Of a stretch of DNA of 64,000 nt, positions 47,697 through 57,879 are shown piece by piece. Source of the DNA: a virus; the IMG/VR virus record IMGVR_UViG_3300042301_005010, positions 1 to 64,000 of that record. One strand, 5' to 3'. How positions within the stretch are numbered: position 1 is the first letter of the stretch; every line of letters begins with the position of its first letter. A program made the translations under genes and the position numbers. Below the pieces are notes generated by a model. That model saw only the letters and a list, made by a program, of their open reading frames with translations. It was not told the DNA's origin and did no database searches.

Positions 47697-50600
47697 TTGA
47701 CCCAGAGCGGTGGCGGCGGCGAGTACAGCCTTGGCACAGCCACGCTGACCCTGCGCGGCGACATGCAGCCGCTGGAGCGGGACCTGGCGCGCATGCGGCA
47801 GGTGATCGCCGACATGGAGAAGCGGGGCACCAACATCCCTGCCCCCAACATTTCACCGCCATCGCCAGAGGCCCAGCGCGGTTATGAGGGGCTCCTCAAG
47901 ACCCTGGAGCGGATGCGGGGCGCTGCCCAGGGCGATGGGGAAGCGTTCAAGGCGTTGCAGGAGCAGCTTCGTGGTGCGGGCCAGGCAGCTGGCGCCGCTG
48001 GTGGTGCTGGTGGCTTCGGCGGTGCTGGCGACGCCTTGGGCGGCCTGCTTGGCATGGCCGGCAAGGCCATTCCGATGCTGGGTCAGCTGGGCCTGGCCGC
48101 CGGTGGAATCCAGGCGATCTTTGGGGGGGTGACCGGGGCAATCAATGCCGTGCTGGGCCCGCTGCAGCAGCTATCGGCAGAGGCCGGCCGGCTCAACAAG
48201 CAGGTGGCTGAGGCGGGGATCTTCGCGGCGCAGTCGTTCGCGATCCTCGGCCCGGACGGGAAGCTGGTGGAGGGCACCGCCCGCCAGATGCAGATGGTGC
48301 GCGGCGCCATCCTCAAGGAATACAAGGGGATTCAGCAGGAGGTGGCCAACATCTCCGGCGCGACAGCTGGGGAGATCTACGAGGGCTTCAACATTGTCCT
48401 GAGCAACATCAGCAGCCTCGGCGCCAAAGGCACGACGGAGAACGCCGCCAAGTTGGCCACCAGGATTGCCGCCGGAATGAACACACTTGGCGTGCCTGGT
48501 TTTCAACTGCGGCAGGAGGTGAATGCCCTGATGATGGGCAACATCGACCGCAACGCGATGATGGCCACCAAGCTGGGCATCAGCGGGGATGACGTGCGCC
48601 AGCAGCAGGCGCAGGGCACCTACTACGACTTCCTGATGGGGAAGCTGCAGAAGCTCTACGACGGCCAGAAGGTGCTGGCGCTCTCGCTGGCCAACATGAA
48701 GTCCAACTTCGACGACGTGAACGAGGCGATCTCCTCGGAAGCGGGGCAACCGCTGGAGCGCGACACGGCGACGATGATGCAGTCGATCCTGGTCACCTTC
48801 AAAAACCTGCAGCAAAGCTTCACCGGGTTCTTCAAGTCGATCGCGGAAGCGGTGGGGCCGGTGATCAAGCTCTTCGGGCCGGTGGTGTCGATCCTGGTGT
48901 CGATCGGTGCGGCGGCCTCCTCGATCGGGCAGGTGATCATGGATGTGGTCGGGACGGTCACGGCCGTGGTGGGCGGTGGCCTGATGCCAATCCTCACCGC
49001 AGTGGCGCGGACAGGTGAACTGATCGCTCGCGTGGTGGGGCTGGTGGCGGAGGCCATTGGAGCCGTGATCAACCCGATCAAGGCGCTTTTTAACGTGGGA
49101 GGCGACACGCAAACCGCCGCGGTGTCGAGCTTCTTCGATCAGATGTTCACCGGTCTGGACAAGGTGAGCGGCGCCATCGATTCGTTCAACCAGAAGTGGG
49201 CGGCGATGGTGCTCAACACCAACCTGGCGGCCGTGCGGGCAAACATGAAGCTGACCGGCAAGTCCGAGGAGGAGATCCAGGCAGCCCAAGACGACATGCG
49301 GGACCGGTACAAGCTCCAGAGCGGCCTCACGGAAGAGGTGCAGCTGCGCAGCCTCCAGGTGCCGCCGAACATCGTCACCCAGATGGAGGAGATGAACAAC
49401 CGGCTAGGCATTGGTGCCGAGCGCGCCCTGAACATCTCCAAGGTCTGGTCGGACATCAAACAGAAGGCTTACCAGAACGAGATCAAGGCGCTGGAGCAGG
49501 GGGTGACCCTGATGAACAAGCAGAAGGAGATCGCCGAAGCAATGGCCGCCGTGGGCAACGCTCGCCGGGCCCTGGTGGGCCGCAGCTATGAACTGGGGGT
49601 GCAGGTGGCCGCCTCCCCTGAGGCGCGAGCTGCTGCTGAGGCCCGTCTCGCTGACCTCAAACTCTCCCAGGAGAAGGAGGCGATTGCCGAGCGTCGGGGG
49701 ATCCTCCAAACGGAGCGGGATCTGCAGCAGCGGCAGATGGCGATCCAGCAGACCCAGATCAAGATCCAGCAGGAGCAGTTGAAGATTCAGGTGGCCGAGG
49801 CCCAGGCTGAGCAGGTCAAGGTGAGCAACGCCACTCAGGCGGTGTTGAAAGTCCGCGGCAACATGACGCCCGGCAGCGCGGAGTACCTGACGGCCACCAG
49901 GGAGCTGAACGTGCTGGCGGCAGAGCAGACCCGCAACAACGCCAAGCTGAACGGCTCCAGGGAGGCCCTGCGCCTGGCCTTCCAGGCCGAGGCCCAACTG
50001 GGCACCATCAACGGCCTGGAAGCCCAGCGGCTTGGCCTGCAGGAGCAGCAGCTCGACATCCAGGGCCAGTCGGCGCAGTACACCAGGGAGCAGCAGGCCC
50101 TGATGGCACAGATCAGCGCCGCAGAGCAGAAGATCACCAACGAGCTCACCCGGGCAACCAACATCCAGAACGAGAAGAAGCAGCGGCTGGAGGCGCAAAC
50201 CGAAGAGATCAACCGCCAGCTCAATCTCCAGGAACAGCAGGGCCGGCTGGAGAAGGCCCGGGCCGACCTGGCTGCCACCCGGGCCAAGGCTGAGGTGCAG
50301 GCTGCGCAGCGGCTCGAGGAGGTGCAGGCGGCGCAGGATCGCGCCCGCAATGGTGGCGGCACGGCGTCGGTGATCGAGGCCCAGATTGCGGCGGCCGCGG
50401 CCGGCGTGACGGGAATGGAGACGGCGGCCGAGGTGCAGAAGCGCCTCTATGACGCCCGTGAGCAGCAGATGCAGCGGGAGCACCAGCTGCAGACCCGCCA
50501 GCTGGAGGTGCAGCAGATGCGGGAGAAGAGCGAGGTGCGGATCCAGGAGCTGCAGTTGCGCGGGCAGCAGGTGGCCCTGGCGATCCAGCGGGCCCAGCTG

Positions 50601-52862
50601 GTCGCCGATCTTGGCCGGCTGGGGCTGAGCCAGAAGCGGGATGCCCTGAGCCCGCAGCTAGCGGGGGCCAGCAGTGTGCCGAGGCTGGGGGGCGTTGCAC
50701 AGCTCCCGGGCTCCATCAGTGGCCGGCTGGATGCTTCCGGCCAGAATGGTGCGGACATGCCGGTAGGGTCAAACAATGAAATGCGCAGTTACCACAATGG
50801 TGTAGTTGCCGAGATAGGCAGAGCAGGCAATAACGGAAACTATGCCGTGATCAAGTTTGTTGACGACTTGGGCAACAAACTAGAGGCTACCTATAGCCAC
50901 ATGGCTGCAATCGTGAAGGTCGGTCAGCAAGTAGTTGGCGGGCAGGTGCTGGGCCGTTTTGATGGATCAGGCCGCACGTTTGGCGCACATAACAGTGTTG
51001 ACATCAATAGCCCTGGGACGAATGGGGCTTTGCAGCGCAATGCAGAAACGGCAGCCGCCCGCCGCAGCGCTGACCTTCTGGTTGCAGGCAGGGTGCAGGG
51101 CCAGGTCGTTGGTTCCAGTGTCGGCGCCCCTGTGCTGCCTCCGCCAAATACGAACCCGAAGCTGCTGAAGTACATGCAGGCGGCCCGAGCGGCTGGGTTC
51201 ACCGGTGAGGACCTGATCAAGATGACGGCGGTGGGGATGGCGGAGAGCACCGGCAACCCTGGCGCCATCAACAACAACCCTGCCACCGGCGACCTGAGCT
51301 ATGGGGCCTGGCAGGTGAACATGATCGGCGGCATGGGCCCCCAGCGGCGCCGGCAGTTCGGCCTGGCCAACAACGACGCCCTGCTCGACCTGCCCACCAA
51401 TGCCCGAGTGGCTAAGAGCATCTTCGACAGCCAGGGGATCAATGCCTGGGGTGCGTACACCGATGGCCGCTACAAGCAGTACATGGGCCAGGCCCGTGCC
51501 GTGGCCCCCTCGGTGATGAGCAGTGGAGGTGCTGCAGCTGGCGTGAGCGGCATGGTGACGAGCACGGCCAACCAGGAACAGGCCCTCAAACAGGGATTGG
51601 AGGGCCTGAACCAGCAGGAGACGCGCCTCGCCAAGGCGCTGGAAGACCTATTGGCCTGGCTGGGGAAGCTGGGTGATGCCCAGTCGCTGGAGCAGGAGAG
51701 CCTCACCGAGCAGCAGCTGGCGGAGCGGGCCCAGTTCGAGTTCGAGCAGCGCAAGGCCCTGTTGACGGCCGAGGTGATGAAGACCTCCCAGGGCCAGCTG
51801 GGGCTGGCGGCTGGCGATGCGGTGAGCGGCAGCATCAGCGGCAGCCTGTCTGGCGCGATGCAGGCCCTGCTGAACGGCGGTGACGTGAAGCAGGCGGTGT
51901 CGGGCGCTCTGGCGCAGGCCGGCCAAGGGCTGATGCAGGCCACCATGGACGCCCTGCTGAGTCCCCTGCTGGCAGAGCTGCAGAAAGGGATCTTCAAGAC
52001 CGTCACCGGGGTGGATGTCGAAGCGCTGGCGTTGCAGAAGGCTGGCGGTGATCTCAGTAAGGCGGCCTGGGACCTGAGCCAGGCAGGGGTGGCGCTGGCC
52101 GGCAAAGGCGGCACCGGGGCCGCGGCGACGAGTTTCGCCTCCAACCCCTTCGCTATTGCTGGCAAGCTCCTCGGTGGTGTTGGGGGCTTTTCCGGTGCCA
52201 TGGGCCTGGACTTCGGCATCCCTGCCCTGACGGGAGTCCCAGATTTCTCCAGCGCCTTCACTCCTGGCCTGGCCGGTGGTGGAAATGTGCAGTACGGCCT
52301 CGACTACCTGGTGGGTGAAAAGGGCAGCGAGATCGTGCGGTTCAACAAGGACGGCGGCCGGGTCTACAGCAACCGTGCCCTCACCCAGGCCCTTGGCGTG
52401 CCGTTCCAGCGGGCACCAGGCGGTGGTGCTGCCGTGGCCGATGGTGGCGGCGGTGACAGCCTTGGGGTGCCGTTCATGGCCGGCAGCATGCCCCGTGCCG
52501 CCGGTGGCGGCGGTGACGGCGGTGACAGCCTTGGGGTGCCGTTCATGGCCGGCAGCATGCCCCGTGCCGCCGGTGGCGGCGGTGACGGCGGTGAAAGCCT
52601 TGGGATCCCGTTTCTCAAAACCACAGGTGGCAATGGAGGAGTCCCCGGCGCCTCTGGCGGTGCTGGTGCCGGCCCTGCGGCCATGCCTCGATCCGCCCCG
52701 ATCCGCCTCAGCGTCGAAAGCCAAGTCATCAACGGCGTTGAGTACGCCACCATCGAGCAGCTGCGAGAGGCCTCGGCGGCGGCTGCCCAGGCCGGCCGGG
52801 ATTCGGCCTACGACGGCATGCGCAACAACCCCTCCATTCAGCGCTCGCTGGGGATGCGCTGA
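47697..52862 (+). CDS. Tape measure protein with lysozyme-like and M23-like domains
   Basis: 1,721 residues from a TTG start. Hydrophobic segments (~100-160 and ~395-470) and long coiled coils (~640-980, LEAQTEEINRQLNLQEQQ) typify tape measures. At roughly 0.15 nm per residue this implies a tail near 250 nm. Residues ~1035-1110 resemble an M23 peptidase (VIKFVDDLGNKLEATYSHMA, KVGQQVVGGQVLG), but the usual HxH reads HNS, so it is probably inactive. Residues ~1160-1265 look lysozyme/transglycosylase-like (VGMAESTGNPGAINNN, YGAWQVNMIGG) with Glu near 1182. These may open the cell wall for DNA entry. The C-terminus holds Gly-rich 23-residue repeats. Confidence 0.9.
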   Translation: MTQSGGGGEYSLGTATLTLRGDMQPLERDLARMRQVIADMEKRGTNIPAPNISPPSPEAQRGYEGLLKTLERMRGAAQGDGEAFKALQEQLRGAGQAAGAAGGAGGFGGAGDALGGLLGMAGKAIPMLGQLGLAAGGIQAIFGGVTGAINAVLGPLQQLSAEAGRLNKQVAEAGIFAAQSFAILGPDGKLVEGTARQMQMVRGAILKEYKGIQQEVANISGATAGEIYEGFNIVLSNISSLGAKGTTENAAKLATRIAAGMNTLGVPGFQLRQEVNALMMGNIDRNAMMATKLGISGDDVRQQQAQGTYYDFLMGKLQKLYDGQKVLALSLANMKSNFDDVNEAISSEAGQPLERDTATMMQSILVTFKNLQQSFTGFFKSIAEAVGPVIKLFGPVVSILVSIGAAASSIGQVIMDVVGTVTAVVGGGLMPILTAVARTGELIARVVGLVAEAIGAVINPIKALFNVGGDTQTAAVSSFFDQMFTGLDKVSGAIDSFNQKWAAMVLNTNLAAVRANMKLTGKSEEEIQAAQDDMRDRYKLQSGLTEEVQLRSLQVPPNIVTQMEEMNNRLGIGAERALNISKVWSDIKQKAYQNEIKALEQGVTLMNKQKEIAEAMAAVGNARRALVGRSYELGVQVAASPEARAAAEARLADLKLSQEKEAIAERRGILQTERDLQQRQMAIQQTQIKIQQEQLKIQVAEAQAEQVKVSNATQAVLKVRGNMTPGSAEYLTATRELNVLAAEQTRNNAKLNGSREALRLAFQAEAQLGTINGLEAQRLGLQEQQLDIQGQSAQYTREQQALMAQISAAEQKITNELTRATNIQNEKKQRLEAQTEEINRQLNLQEQQGRLEKARADLAATRAKAEVQAAQRLEEVQAAQDRARNGGGTASVIEAQIAAAAAGVTGMETAAEVQKRLYDAREQQMQREHQLQTRQLEVQQMREKSEVRIQELQLRGQQVALAIQRAQLVADLGRLGLSQKRDALSPQLAGASSVPRLGGVAQLPGSISGRLDASGQNGADMPVGSNNEMRSYHNGVVAEIGRAGNNGNYAVIKFVDDLGNKLEATYSHMAAIVKVGQQVVGGQVLGRFDGSGRTFGAHNSVDINSPGTNGALQRNAETAAARRSADLLVAGRVQGQVVGSSVGAPVLPPPNTNPKLLKYMQAARAAGFTGEDLIKMTAVGMAESTGNPGAINNNPATGDLSYGAWQVNMIGGMGPQRRRQFGLANNDALLDLPTNARVAKSIFDSQGINAWGAYTDGRYKQYMGQARAVAPSVMSSGGAAAGVSGMVTSTANQEQALKQGLEGLNQQETRLAKALEDLLAWLGKLGDAQSLEQESLTEQQLAERAQFEFEQRKALLTAEVMKTSQGQLGLAAGDAVSGSISGSLSGAMQALLNGGDVKQAVSGALAQAGQGLMQATMDALLSPLLAELQKGIFKTVTGVDVEALALQKAGGDLSKAAWDLSQAGVALAGKGGTGAAATSFASNPFAIAGKLLGGVGGFSGAMGLDFGIPALTGVPDFSSAFTPGLAGGGNVQYGLDYLVGEKGSEIVRFNKDGGRVYSNRALTQALGVPFQRAPGGGAAVADGGGGDSLGVPFMAGSMPRAAGGGGDGGDSLGVPFMAGSMPRAAGGGGDGGESLGIPFLKTTGGNGGVPGASGGAGAGPAAMPRSAPIRLSVESQVINGVEYATIEQLREASAAAAQAGRDSAYDGMRNNPSIQRSLGMR
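52455..52616. repeat. 69-bp tandem repeats in tape measure 3' end
   Basis: Two full 69-bp units (from 52455 and 52524) and a partial third from 52593. Each encodes DSLGVPFMAGSMPRAAGG plus glycines. First and second units are nearly identical, so the duplication is recent. A looser related motif (LGVPFQRAPGG) precedes them. Confidence 0.9.
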
Positions 52863-53326
52863 TGATCGCCATCTGCGCCTACATCAGCTTCCAGGCCGTC
52901 GGTGTGCCGGTGCCTGGCTACGCCTGGCAAAACCTGTTCACCGGCCAGACCCGCACCTATGACGGCCGCTCCCACGTGTTCCAGGCCTTCAGGATCTCGG
53001 ACTCGGCCGGTGCCCGCGGCGGTGACCGCTCCCAGGGCCGGCTGGTATTGAACCGCAACCAGCTGGCCCTGAACGTGCTAGCCGAGGCCCGTGCCAACCA
53101 GTGGAAGATCCGCGCCGATGTCGTCCTCTGCGATGTTGCCGTCGGCAGTGACGTGCGCCTGCTGTCGCGGCACCTATGGCGGCTGGGCCCGATCGAGCGG
53201 CGGGAGATCATCACCGTCACCCTCACCTCTCCCCTGGATGCGCTCCGCGGCGATGCGCCGCGCCGAAGGCTGACCGAGGCGCTGGTGGGGCAGGTGCCCG
53301 ACACCGGCCAGATCTTCCTCACCTGA
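52862..53326 (+). CDS. Distal tail-region protein, 154 aa
   Basis: Between the tape measure and NlpC/P60 gene, the place of lambda gpL/DUF1833-type proteins. Beta-rich (GDRSQGRLVLNRNQLALNVL, WKIRADVVLCDVAVGSDVRL, REIITVTLTSPLDALRGD). The D-x-L-D-A-L ending is common in minor tail proteins of this slot. Stop overlaps the next start. Confidence 0.7.
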   Translation: MIAICAYISFQAVGVPVPGYAWQNLFTGQTRTYDGRSHVFQAFRISDSAGARGGDRSQGRLVLNRNQLALNVLAEARANQWKIRADVVLCDVAVGSDVRLLSRHLWRLGPIERREIITVTLTSPLDALRGDAPRRRLTEALVGQVPDTGQIFLT

Positions 53327-53766
53327 TGGCCATGCCGCACGCCAACCAGAGCGCACCCTGGATCCGCTATTTGGGGTTGCCCTACCGGTGGGGGGGGGAT
53401 CCGGATCGCCATGGCGGCACCGACTGCCTGCGCCTCACCGTCGCCGTGCTGAATCTCTACGACGCGCCCCGGCCGGCGCTGATCAAGTGCGAGTGGTACG
53501 AGGCCGCCGGCCGGGGCCGCTGGAAGCCGCTGCTCGAGGAGCTCGCCACCGGCAGCAGCACAGTGCCCGGAGCCATGCCGCTGGATGTGGCCCTGCTCGC
53601 CGGCGGTGGACCGATAGCCCTGGGGGTGTGCGTGGCTGGAGGGGTGCTCACCACCTGCCAGGGGCAGGGCGTTCACTGGCGGCCGCTTGCGGCCTGCCGC
53701 GTGCGCCGCTGGTTTCGCTTCCTGCCGTCAGCCGTCACCGTTCCCGCGCCCATCTTGATCCTGTGA
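53326..53766 (+). CDS. NlpC/P60-family tail hydrolase
   Basis: 146 residues. IRYLGLPYRWGGDPDRHGGT, then DCLRL, gives the catalytic Cys in its normal context. A His (GQGVHWRPL) follows in the second half. Tail-tip NlpC/P60 proteins cleave peptidoglycan peptides and sit before the J-like tip gene, as in lambda gpK. A run of about ten G codes for WGGD near 53390. Confidence 0.82.
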   Translation: MAMPHANQSAPWIRYLGLPYRWGGDPDRHGGTDCLRLTVAVLNLYDAPRPALIKCEWYEAAGRGRWKPLLEELATGSSTVPGAMPLDVALLAGGGPIALGVCVAGGVLTTCQGQGVHWRPLAACRVRRWFRFLPSAVTVPAPILIL

Positions 53767-56700
53767 CGCGACACCCCCGCCCCCTGCCAGGTGATGCCTA
53801 CCTGGCGCAGCTGCTCGGCTGGAGCGAAGACCAGCTGCTGCACTACCAGCTGGAACGTCAGCAGGCCGCGGCATTCGAGCTGACGCGGAATCCACCGATC
53901 GCCACCTGCGATCCCGGCACCCTGGCTGCGGTCTCGCTGGCCGTCAGCATCCTGTCGGCCGGTTACACCATCGTTTCCGCCCTGCTGGCGCCCAAGGGGC
54001 AGCCCGGCCGGGTCATCAGCAGTCAGCAACAGGGCGAGACCATCGTTGATGGCGCCCGCTATTCCCCTCGGCCTGGCTTCGATTCGCTGCAGGAGGTGGC
54101 AAGGCTTGGCAGCCTGATTCCGATCACCTTTGCCAGGCGGGAGTACCTGCCGGCCCTGAATGGCAGGCCCGAGGGTTGGTACGGCGGCTGCCGCGTCGAT
54201 CTTGGCCTGGTCTGGTCTCGGATGACCAGCCTGGGTGGTTCGCAGCTGTTCAGCGGCGTTTACGTGCTCGGCGAAGGGCCGATGGCGGAAATTGATCCGG
54301 CCGGTTTTGCGCTGGGCAACAACCTCTTGCTCTCCTACGACCTGGGCAGCGCTGCCGCCAATGAGGCCGCGGCTCGCGTCACCCTCTACAGCCGCCTGAA
54401 CGGGGGACGAATTCGATCCAGCGACCGCATCGCCGGTCGCCTGGCGGCCAACGACGTCGGCAATCTGGAAAACGCTGGTGGCGCTGATGTGTTTGAGGTG
54501 CGCAGCACCGGCGGCGTCATCCGTCCCGACGCCTGTGCTGCCTCTCGGCCCAGCAACTCCACAACCTGTGGCCTCTACGCCACCATGGGCAATGGCCTGG
54601 GGTTGCGGATCAATCCACAGCTGCGCCCCACCAGGCAATTCGCCACAAAGCCCCAGGGCACCAGTGGTGCACAGCGGATCGATCCGGCAGACGATCCGGT
54701 GGCCCTTGGCGCAGTGTGGAAGGGCCGCCTCATGTGGTCGGGTCGTTGTGGCGTCGTGGCGACATCCAGTGGCAGCACACCGGGAAGCATCACTCTCAGC
54801 GCTGGCGCCACGTTTGATTATCTGCTCTCTAACAGCACGGATGCCAACACCAAACTACGGTTTGATAACACCAACACCGACATTGGTAGTAGCAGTGCCT
54901 TTCACGTCGAAACTGGCAGCGATGTAGCCGCAACAATCAGCGGTCGCCAACGATCGATTGATGACGCTTTGGTGCTGGGTGAAATCTATAAATGTGGTAG
55001 TTGCTTGGCAGTATTGCAGCAACGCTTCCCTGCGGACGAAACATTCTCGTCTGATGGCGACAATCAACCGGTCGGCAATGGACTGTCGATCACAGCACGC
55101 TTTCGCGTCATAAAAGCTGGTGTTGTCACTGTCTCATCAGGAGCAGAGATCAATCCATCCACGACAGGAACAACGGCCTATCCCGCCCGAGTGGATGTGT
55201 CCAATAACTGGGACTGGACTTCATCTGTGGTTGACCCTGGGCCCCGCTATCCCAGCGGCACCAGCAGGGGGCATCTCCATCGCTGCGCCGTGGCTGATTT
55301 CACGCTGAACAAGCCGGCCAGGGTGATCGAGATCGGTCTGCGCAGCACGGTGGGCATTCGAGGCAGCGGGTTTGCCAACCTCAGGCAGGCGCCAACGTTG
55401 ACCGAGATCAACCGCCTGGCCGGCGGTGAACGAGAAGGGCAGACGCTTGGGTCAGGGGCGAAGATCGGTATCGCTATCTATCAGGGTGGCGCCAGAAGTT
55501 TTGTAGAAGAGCGCTATTCCTTCATTCGTATCAGCTACCGGCCCGAGGGTGCCGCCACATTTGTGGAACTGCCCTCCATCTACGGTGTGCGAGGGCTGAC
55601 CCAGCAGGCGCAGTACAACAGCCTGCAGCTGGAGCTTCCTGATGGCAGCCGCTGCGCACAGGTACGGCTTGAACCGCTCAGTGGCTGGGAGATCCGCTCT
55701 GGCGCCGCTGCTGGTCAGCTGGTGGTGCTCGATAGCCGCATGGCCAGCCTGCAGACCGTGGTGGATGGCGCCTGCACCGTTCGCTATGCCGGCGAGGCCC
55801 CCTTCACCAGATCGGCCGATCGCTTTGCTCTGAAGTCGATTGAGCCTGAACAGGATCTCGGCCTTGGCTGGACCGATGGCACGGCAATGACCGACCCCTG
55901 GGGGAAGGTGGCGGAAGCATTTGTCTACGAGGAGATCCAGAGCACGGCCAGCCAACGGCCTGAGCACGAAATTGCCTATATCAACGTCATCCAGACCAAC
56001 GCCACCGCACCCACCTACGACGGCATTGCCGGGGTGGGCATGAACATCCGCTCAGCCCTGGAGCTTCAGAGCGTCAACCAGCTATCAGCGCAGGTGATTG
56101 GCGGCCACATTTGTTCCCGCTACATCGAGGCCAACGAAGGGCCGACCCATCTGCTGCCAGACATCTTCACCCGGCTGGCGCTGAGCCCTGTTTTTGGCGC
56201 CGGGCAGGACGTGAGCGCCGAGCAGATCAATGCCGCCAGCTTCTTGGCGTCGGCGCAGTGGTGCTTTGACCGTCGCTATTTCTTCGATGGCACCCTGCCT
56301 CAGCCGGAAAACCTGCGGCAGTGGGCGGCCGATCAGGCGGGGCAGCATCTGCTGGCCTTCTATGAGCTCAATGGGCAGTTTTATTTCAAGCCGGCGCTGA
56401 GCTTTGATCCGGTGCCGATCGTTGACCTGTTCACAGCCGCCAATATCAAGGCAGGAACCTTCCAGAGCACCACCAGCGACGACGACCAGCGCCGACCGAT
56501 CCAGGTGAGCGGGCTGTATCGGGAGGAGCGCAGCAACAACGACCTGCTTTCTCCCGGTGTGTTCTCGACCGTGCGGGAGATCACGATTCGCGAGGCCTTG
56601 GGCAGCGACAGCGATCCGGTGGAACAGCTGGACATGAAGGCCAGCTGCACCAACCGCTGGCATTTGATCGATGCGGCCAAGTACCTGATCCGCTGGCGAC

Positions 56701-57149
56701 GGCTGGTGGGCGATCCGATCAGCTTCGAGACCACCTATGCCGGCATGCTGCGGCCGATTGCCCCGGAGGACCACATCGCTGTGGCCTACGACGAGACGCT
56801 GCAAGACCTCTACAGCAACGGTGCCGTGATGCCCGACGGCACCCTGGTGGCCTCTGAACCGCTGACCGACGGCAGCTATGAGGTGCTGGCCTGGGATGGC
56901 ACCACCCCGCCGGGCCCCACGATTCAGTCGCTGGTGGTCAGCGGCGGCGGCACCAGGGGCAACCTGTTGGGCTCCCAGTGGACCCGCCTTGCCGCCCCCC
57001 AGGTGCGCACCTTTCGGGTGATGCGCGTCAACCCCACCGATGACGGCCGGCAGAAGATCGAGGCGGTGCTGATGCCAACCGCTGCAGATGGCCGCCTGCT
57101 GCTTTCCCTAGATTGGGATGAGCCCACCGCCTGGGTGATCCGCGGCTGA
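53763..57149 (+). CDS. Tail tip/host-specificity protein (J-like)
   Basis: 1,128 residues from GTG at 53763, coupled by GTGA to the NlpC gene. The frame is open further upstream, but that part is a shadow. A hydrophobic segment near residue 65-85 (AAVSLAVSILSAGYTIVSAL), then a long beta-rich body with GGCRVDLGLVWSRMTSLGG, AYINVIQTN, and SVNQLSAQVIGGHICSRYIE, QWCFDRRYFFDGTLPQPENL and FETTYAGMLRPIAPEDHIAV, matching tip-attachment J-like proteins. Residues ~340-470 are less GC-rich, suggesting an inserted module. Central hub that recognises the host. Confidence 0.85.
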   Translation: MTRHPRPLPGDAYLAQLLGWSEDQLLHYQLERQQAAAFELTRNPPIATCDPGTLAAVSLAVSILSAGYTIVSALLAPKGQPGRVISSQQQGETIVDGARYSPRPGFDSLQEVARLGSLIPITFARREYLPALNGRPEGWYGGCRVDLGLVWSRMTSLGGSQLFSGVYVLGEGPMAEIDPAGFALGNNLLLSYDLGSAAANEAAARVTLYSRLNGGRIRSSDRIAGRLAANDVGNLENAGGADVFEVRSTGGVIRPDACAASRPSNSTTCGLYATMGNGLGLRINPQLRPTRQFATKPQGTSGAQRIDPADDPVALGAVWKGRLMWSGRCGVVATSSGSTPGSITLSAGATFDYLLSNSTDANTKLRFDNTNTDIGSSSAFHVETGSDVAATISGRQRSIDDALVLGEIYKCGSCLAVLQQRFPADETFSSDGDNQPVGNGLSITARFRVIKAGVVTVSSGAEINPSTTGTTAYPARVDVSNNWDWTSSVVDPGPRYPSGTSRGHLHRCAVADFTLNKPARVIEIGLRSTVGIRGSGFANLRQAPTLTEINRLAGGEREGQTLGSGAKIGIAIYQGGARSFVEERYSFIRISYRPEGAATFVELPSIYGVRGLTQQAQYNSLQLELPDGSRCAQVRLEPLSGWEIRSGAAAGQLVVLDSRMASLQTVVDGACTVRYAGEAPFTRSADRFALKSIEPEQDLGLGWTDGTAMTDPWGKVAEAFVYEEIQSTASQRPEHEIAYINVIQTNATAPTYDGIAGVGMNIRSALELQSVNQLSAQVIGGHICSRYIEANEGPTHLLPDIFTRLALSPVFGAGQDVSAEQINAASFLASAQWCFDRRYFFDGTLPQPENLRQWAADQAGQHLLAFYELNGQFYFKPALSFDPVPIVDLFTAANIKAGTFQSTTSDDDQRRPIQVSGLYREERSNNDLLSPGVFSTVREITIREALGSDSDPVEQLDMKASCTNRWHLIDAAKYLIRWRRLVGDPISFETTYAGMLRPIAPEDHIAVAYDETLQDLYSNGAVMPDGTLVASEPLTDGSYEVLAWDGTTPPGPTIQSLVVSGGGTRGNLLGSQWTRLAAPQVRTFRVMRVNPTDDGRQKIEAVLMPTAADGRLLLSLDWDEPTAWVIRG

Positions 57150-57460
57150 TGGCGATGCTCCCCAACCCTTGCAAGACGATGCCGATAGCCACGCCGAGCC
57201 GCCTGATCACGGCGATGAATATCTTGGCCGACAGTTTTTTTGACCACAGAAACAAAGGGGAAGGGATAGGTTTCACTACCCCGCTTGCCGATGGTCTGCG
57301 CCCTATCGAACTAGGCGACCATCTTCTTGTTGCTTACGAAGAAGGACTGGAGCCACAGAAATGTCGGCCTTTGCTCTATCGCACGACATTGGTGGAAATG
57401 GTTGAATACGGCATGCAACGGATCAACGCTCTCCCTGTTCCTGAATCAGCTGATACCTGA
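57149..57460 (+). CDS. Hypothetical tail-locus protein, 103 aa
   Basis: ATG at 57149 overlapping the J-like stop. Helical N-terminus (PSRLITAMNILADSFFDHRN), then GDHLLVAYEEGLEP and an end of helix. Coupled to the next gene. Slightly less GC-rich than neighbours. Unknown. Confidence 0.65.
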   Translation: MAMLPNPCKTMPIATPSRLITAMNILADSFFDHRNKGEGIGFTTPLADGLRPIELGDHLLVAYEEGLEPQKCRPLLYRTTLVEMVEYGMQRINALPVPESADT

Positions 57461-57879
57461 TGCCGATCCTCTTCCCGGCCATCGAACCCACCGCCTTTGC
57501 GTTCGTGATGCCCCGCCATCCGATTACCAGCGCGGTGTCGGAGGCCGGGATCGAGGATCAGCGTCTGTGGGGCACGGTGGCAGTCAACGGGGCCCTGGAG
57601 CTGGAGTTCGGGAACATCAGCACCTCCCAGGCAACGAAGATCCTCTCCACCTTCCGTCAGAGCTACTCCGGCCTGCTGCCCCTGACGCTGCCAGACATCC
57701 TTTTCGCCGGAGTGACGGCGGATTACAAAGCCTTCATCGAATCGGTCACCACCGGCGCCGGCCTGCGCTGGTTCTGGCCCCTCGGCCAGGGCGCACCCAC
57801 CCCCAGGAGCTCGCTCACTTTCCGCCACCGCTGCACACTGCCGGTGCAACTGCAGGCCCGGCTGCAGAACAGTCCGTAG
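57460..57879 (+). CDS. Distal tail/baseplate protein, 139 aa
   Basis: Beta-rich (LWGTVAVNGALELEFGNIST, AGVTADYKAFIESVTTGAGL, SLTFRHRCTLPV). FRxSYSG...P is reminiscent of phage minor tail proteins that fold like tube domains. Role inferred from place after the J-like gene. Confidence 0.65.
   Translation: MPILFPAIEPTAFAFVMPRHPITSAVSEAGIEDQRLWGTVAVNGALELEFGNISTSQATKILSTFRQSYSGLLPLTLPDILFAGVTADYKAFIESVTTGAGLRWFWPLGQGAPTPRSSLTFRHRCTLPVQLQARLQNSP

Noticed and set aside
48171-50483. Two long minus-strand ORFs (372 and 359 codons) within the tape measure gene
   Set aside because: Antisense shadows of the coiled-coil coding region, rich in His/Leu/Arg and with no start context.
52444-52620. Possible CRISPR-like array
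   Set aside because: Units are contiguous 69-bp in-frame coding repeats without variable spacers.
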